Positions 5,622-7,491 of a stretch of DNA of 7,491 nt are shown here, in pieces (the first letter of the stretch is position 1; every line of letters starts with the position of its first letter). The stretch is from Rubrobacter sp. GTDB taxonomy: Bacteria; Actinomycetota; Rubrobacteria; Rubrobacterales; Rubrobacteraceae. The translations under genes were made by a program, and so were the position numbers. The stretch is taken from positions 1-7,491 of the forward strand of contig JAFAPF010000143.1 of assembly GCA_019247245.1 (NCBI GenBank). Reading direction: 5' to 3'. The notes under the pieces were generated by a model, which was not told the origin of the DNA, ran no database searches, and was given only the letters and a program-made list of their open reading frames with translations.

Positions 5622-6254
5622 CTAGTTCTCATTCACCAGTTCGGCCTGTACTATCAGGCGCTGGGCATAGTCAGGCAACGTGCATGTTTGTAACGTCATG
5701 ACGTTTTTACCCGGAACAGGTTCAGTTATGGAGAGATCTGTTGGATCGGCTACAAAGGTTTTGAAAACCCTGTAGGTATACTTCTTCCCGTTGGCATCCG
5801 TGACCAAAATCTCATCACCGCTCTCTAGCTTGTCAAGGTCATAGAAGGCAAGGAAGCTGGGGTATCCGGGATACCCCAGCCGGTGACCGGCAAGGTACAC
5901 GTTTGCCTCTTCCTGCCACGGGAACCCTGTTCCCTCAAGGTGAATGGCAGCGTGCTCCTTGAGCGCAGACTCATCCTCGCCAGGGGTGTTGGGAACGGAA
6001 GCATTCTCGACGCGGACCATTTTGGGGATGGTGACGGTCAGAGTTTTGTCCTCTGGCCCTCCAGCATCCGTCTCTTGGGTAGAGCTTACCTTAGGAACGT
6101 TGAAGCTTTTGGGGTTGTTGCTGTTCGTAGCCGTACTCTCTTGGCCTTGTATCAAAAAGTAAGACGCTATGAGTACTACACCCACCGATACAAAAGCTAG
6201 GCTAACGAGCGGCAAAACGATACGTCTGATCCGCACCTTAGATAACCTTCTCAA
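5622..6254 (-). CDS. Sortase, class E-like
   Basis: The protein has 210 residues. A basic N-terminus and one membrane helix (about 12-34) are followed by a Ser/Asn/Thr-rich linker (about 38-70) and an extracellular sortase domain (about 72-208). Catalytic residues are all visible: His124 in YLAGHRLGYPG, Cys191 in MTLQTCTL and Arg199 in DYAQRLIV. Sortases cleave an LPxTG-type motif and join the protein to the cell wall or to pilin subunits. The layout and actinobacterial context point to class E, whose studied members prefer LAxTG; the only visible substrate here carries LPATG. The start is a TTG at 6254-6252, because AAGGAG lies 4 nt upstream. A GTG at codon 7 (VRIRR) is an alternative. It lies 339 bp after the CAP gene, behind two palindromes. 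Confidence 0.9.
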   Translation of the reverse strand: MRRLSKVRIRRIVLPLVSLAFVSVGVVLIASYFLIQGQESTATNSNNPKSFNVPKVSSTQETDAGGPEDKTLTVTIPKMVRVENASVPNTPGEDESALKEHAAIHLEGTGFPWQEEANVYLAGHRLGYPGYPSFLAFYDLDKLESGDEILVTDANGKKYTYRVFKTFVADPTDLSITEPVPGKNVMTLQTCTLPDYAQRLIVQAELVNEN

Positions 6255-6300
6255 GGATCTCCTTAATCTCTGGTGAGAGTCTATTTTGTCGGCAGGCCAT
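6238..6300 (-). other. Small upstream frame overlapping the sortase start
   Basis: ATG at 6300-6298 opens 20 codons (MACRQNRL, then SPEIKEILEKVI) that end in TAA at 6240-6238, inside the sortase gene. The sortase SD and TTG start lie within it, in another frame. An AGGAG is present upstream, but 12 nt from the ATG, which is poor. If translated, it could couple or tune sortase translation. Chance is equally likely. Confidence 0.2.
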
Positions 6301-6322
6301 ACCCAGCGGATTGCTCCTAGCC

Positions 6323-6350
6323 CTTATTACGTAATAAGAATCCTACGTAG
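6323..6350. promoter_or_regulatory. Pair of ACGT-centred palindromes upstream of the sortase
   Basis: CTTATTACGTAATAAG (6323-6338) is a perfect 16-bp palindrome, and CTACGTAG (6343-6350) is a perfect 8-bp one. Both are centred on ACGT and the centres are 16 bp apart. They sit about 70-95 bp before the sortase start codon, where a promoter or operator would lie. TetR-like dimers often bind such sites, but no regulator is visible. The rest of the spacer from 6351 to 6556 shows no gene. Confidence 0.45.
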
Positions 6351-6556
6351 ATTGCTTTTTGCGGCATCGGCCGAAGAAAGCCTGCGCCTATTTTACAACG
6401 TCTCACAATGAGATTAGCCCATGGCCCGTATGGGTGTATGAGAATACTTCTTCAGAAGACCCCACGCACCAAGAAGAGGGGATAGAGATCACCGAGCGCA
6501 CTATACCAAAGAGCAAGGCTTTCCGGCTGAGTATCATCGCAAACAGCTGTAAGGTT

Positions 6557-6580
6557 GACGCAAAGGCCAGGACCTTCGTC
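6557..6580 (-). terminator. Possible terminator after the CAP gene
   Basis: GACG-AAGG (minus strand, from 6580) pairs with CCTT-CGTC around the loop TCCTGG, with two bulged bases on the far arm. It starts 13 nt beyond the CAP stop codon at 6596-6594. No U-tract follows, so it may act with a termination factor or only protect the 3' end. Confidence 0.35.
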
Positions 6581-6593
6581 GAGGCTTAGCTCG

Positions 6594-7181
6594 TTAGGGC
6601 TGTCTGGTGCCAAAGTCCACGGTATACATCTTCCCGCTGTTGTTCTCGTAGAATCCTGTACGGGAACCAATTCCGATCTCGCGGTAATCCTTATTGAGAA
6701 TGTTCGCCTTGTGATCCTCACTGTTCATCCACGTATCGAAGCGGTTTTCTGGTTCGCCCATGTACGATGGACCCCAGCTGATGTTCTCACCGTAGTTCCA
6801 GGAGGAGTAACCGGAAAAGGTGTAACCGAAGTGCGCCAACCGGGTCTCGAGGTTTTCACCATTGAAGGAGTCATGAGACAAGTAGCTTTTGTCAAGCATC
6901 TCCTGAGAGTGAGCGCGAGCGGCCTCTGTGAGGGTAGTATGTACACACAATGGTGGTAGCCCTTTATCGGTACGAGTCTGGTTATGCAGATCCAGCATCT
7001 GTTTCTCGTCCCTATTCAATTCGATAGTCTTATCATCACAGGTTTGTACGGTAGCGTTGTCGCCCAATTTCTGTGCCTCAACGATATCGCCCGCATTTTG
7101 TGCCGAGGCTGAGCCCCCAACAGCGACAATAATTATCAGCATGGTTGCCAAGCACAGCGCCGGAACACACTTCGTGATCAT
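6594..7181 (-). CDS. Secreted CAP-domain (SCP/PR-1-like) protein
   Basis: The product has 195 residues. A signal peptide is clear: a short N-region with K4, a hydrophobic core (about 9-22) and an AxA-type end GGSASA|Q, so the mature form starts near Q28. The CAP domain covers about 61-192 with LDLHNQTR (64-70), LTEAARAHSQEM (84-95), LSHDS (101-105), GENISWG (131-137) and WMNSEDHKANIL (151-162) followed by IGIG. His103, Glu132, Glu155 and His157 match the conserved His/Glu cleft. Cys48 and Cys79 could form a disulfide. Bacterial CAP proteins are extracellular and mostly uncharacterised. There is no LPxTG motif or C-terminal anchor. The start at 7181 gives a complete signal peptide and has GAGGGGGG upstream. 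The start codon lies in a nested RNA stem. Confidence 0.92.
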   Translation of the reverse strand: MITKCVPALCLATMLIIIVAVGGSASAQNAGDIVEAQKLGDNATVQTCDDKTIELNRDEKQMLDLHNQTRTDKGLPPLCVHTTLTEAARAHSQEMLDKSYLSHDSFNGENLETRLAHFGYTFSGYSSWNYGENISWGPSYMGEPENRFDTWMNSEDHKANILNKDYREIGIGSRTGFYENNSGKMYTVDFGTRQP

Positions 7182-7227
7182 GCCGATCCCCCCTCTCTAG
7201 ACGAGCAATACTGCTCGTCATCGGCAT
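7180..7227 (-). promoter_or_regulatory. Nested hairpin over the CAP start codon and SD
   Basis: On the minus strand, the inner arms GACGAGCA/TGCTCGTC (7219-7212 and 7207-7200) are perfect 8-bp complements around a GTAT loop. Directly next to them, outer arms ATGCCGAT (7227-7220) and ATCGGCAT (7187-7180) form 8 more perfect pairs. The two stems stack on the 5' side. On the 3' side a 12-nt bulge, TAGAGAGGGGGG, holds the SD, and the outer arm covers the first two bases of the ATG (7181-7179). In RNA this could gate translation; in DNA the same repeats could bind a dimer. The base pairing is seen directly and the function is inferred. Confidence 0.55.
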
Positions 7228-7295
7228 AGCACAGATATCTAGTTTAAACACGTTAGAAGAGACTCATTCCGTTGCCGAGCCTCTCATTAACAGCT

Positions 7296-7322
7296 GAGGC
7301 GGACCCTCGAAGGGCCCGCCTC
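7296..7322 (-). terminator. Terminator of the LPATG surface protein gene
   Basis: GAGGCGGACCCT (7296-7307) and AGGGCCCGCCTC (7311-7322) form a 12-bp stem with one mismatch, read as a G-U pair on one RNA strand. The minus-strand loop is TCG within CCC-TTCGA-GGG, a stable UUCG-like turn. It begins 23 nt past the stop codon at 7348-7346. The following bases are only mildly T-rich. Confidence 0.6.
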
Positions 7323-7345
7323 GGATCGGCTCTAGTTAGTGTTGC

Positions 7346-7491
7346 TTACCGGATGATCCGGCGAGCGATGAGCCCACCACCAACCAGTAGGGCTCCAGCT
7401 CCAAGCCCCAACAGCGAAGCCACGCTGCCGCTCATTCCACCTGTTGCCGGCAGTAAGCGAGGTGCAGCTCCTCCACCGGCAGATGGTCCAG
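7346..7491 (-). CDS. C-terminal sorting region of an LPATG cell-wall-anchored protein (cut by window edge)
   Basis: Only the last 47 residues are in the window. A Gly/Ala/Pro-rich linker (GPSAGGGAAPRL) leads to LPATGG. A hydrophobic helix (SVASLLGLGAGALLVGGGLI) and the basic tail ARRIIR follow before the TAA. This is the classic three-part cell wall sorting signal: motif, membrane segment, positive tail. Family knowledge says a sortase cuts between Thr and Gly and links the protein to the envelope. A sortase gene lies 1.1 kb downstream on the same strand. The ectodomain is outside the window, so the protein's activity is unknown. A strong hairpin terminator follows, so it is probably not co-transcribed with the CAP gene. 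Confidence 0.88.
   Translation of the reverse strand, partial: GPSAGGGAAPRLLPATGGMSGSVASLLGLGAGALLVGGGLIARRIIR

Noticed and set aside
5883..6200. 105-codon plus-strand frame
   Set aside because: It is antisense to the sortase gene, whose catalytic His, Cys and Arg are all present in the minus-strand frame.
6555..6959. 134-codon plus-strand frame
   Set aside because: It is antisense to the CAP-domain gene and has no supporting features.
1..7491. CRISPR array, insertion sequence or phage attachment site
   Set aside because: No regularly spaced repeats, no transposase motif, no terminal inverted repeats with target duplications and no integrase were found by eye.

Overview
The window looks like actinobacterial chromosomal DNA. 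The best guess is a Rubrobacter-like lineage, inferred from gene style only: a class E-type sortase, an LPATG-anchored surface protein, a secreted CAP-domain protein, GTG/TTG starts and strong Shine-Dalgarno (SD) sites. No rRNA, tRNA, CRISPR array or recognisable insertion sequence is visible. Every well-supported gene is on the minus strand, so the text below goes right to left, in transcription order.

Right third (about 5622-7491), a cell-surface module. The C-terminal end of an LPATG surface protein enters from the right edge and is followed by a hairpin terminator. Next comes a secreted CAP-domain (SCP/PR-1-like) protein whose start codon and SD lie in a nested hairpin. After a spacer with two ACGT-centred palindromes comes a membrane-anchored sortase. 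The sortase is the natural candidate to anchor the LPATG protein; the CAP protein has no sorting signal and is probably released or loosely held.

Centre (about 4490-5621), more than 1.1 kb without an intact gene. It holds apparent coding remnants in changing frames. The clearest is a short plus-strand membrane-protein reading frame with a perfect SD and two frameshifts. A shorter minus-strand frame ends exactly at the SD of the next gene.

Left-centre (620-4478), an oxidative/tailoring group: a 471-residue cytochrome P450, a SnoaL-like ester-cyclase-fold protein, a decayed HXXEE-domain membrane protein (one internal stop, two frameshifts) and a zinc-free quinone oxidoreductase of the MDR superfamily. 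They share a strand but have leaders of about 100 bp or more with palindromes, so they may be separate transcripts. A shared pathway is possible but not shown.

Left edge (1-592): after the quinone oxidoreductase terminator there is about 530 bp of noncoding sequence with several inverted repeats. Then a TTG start with a GAGGGGGG SD opens a further minus-strand gene that leaves the window.

The overall picture is a few intact genes separated by unusually long, eroding spacers. The most unusual feature is the RNA-scale structure over the CAP gene start. I see no defence system, mobile element or clearly new multi-gene system.
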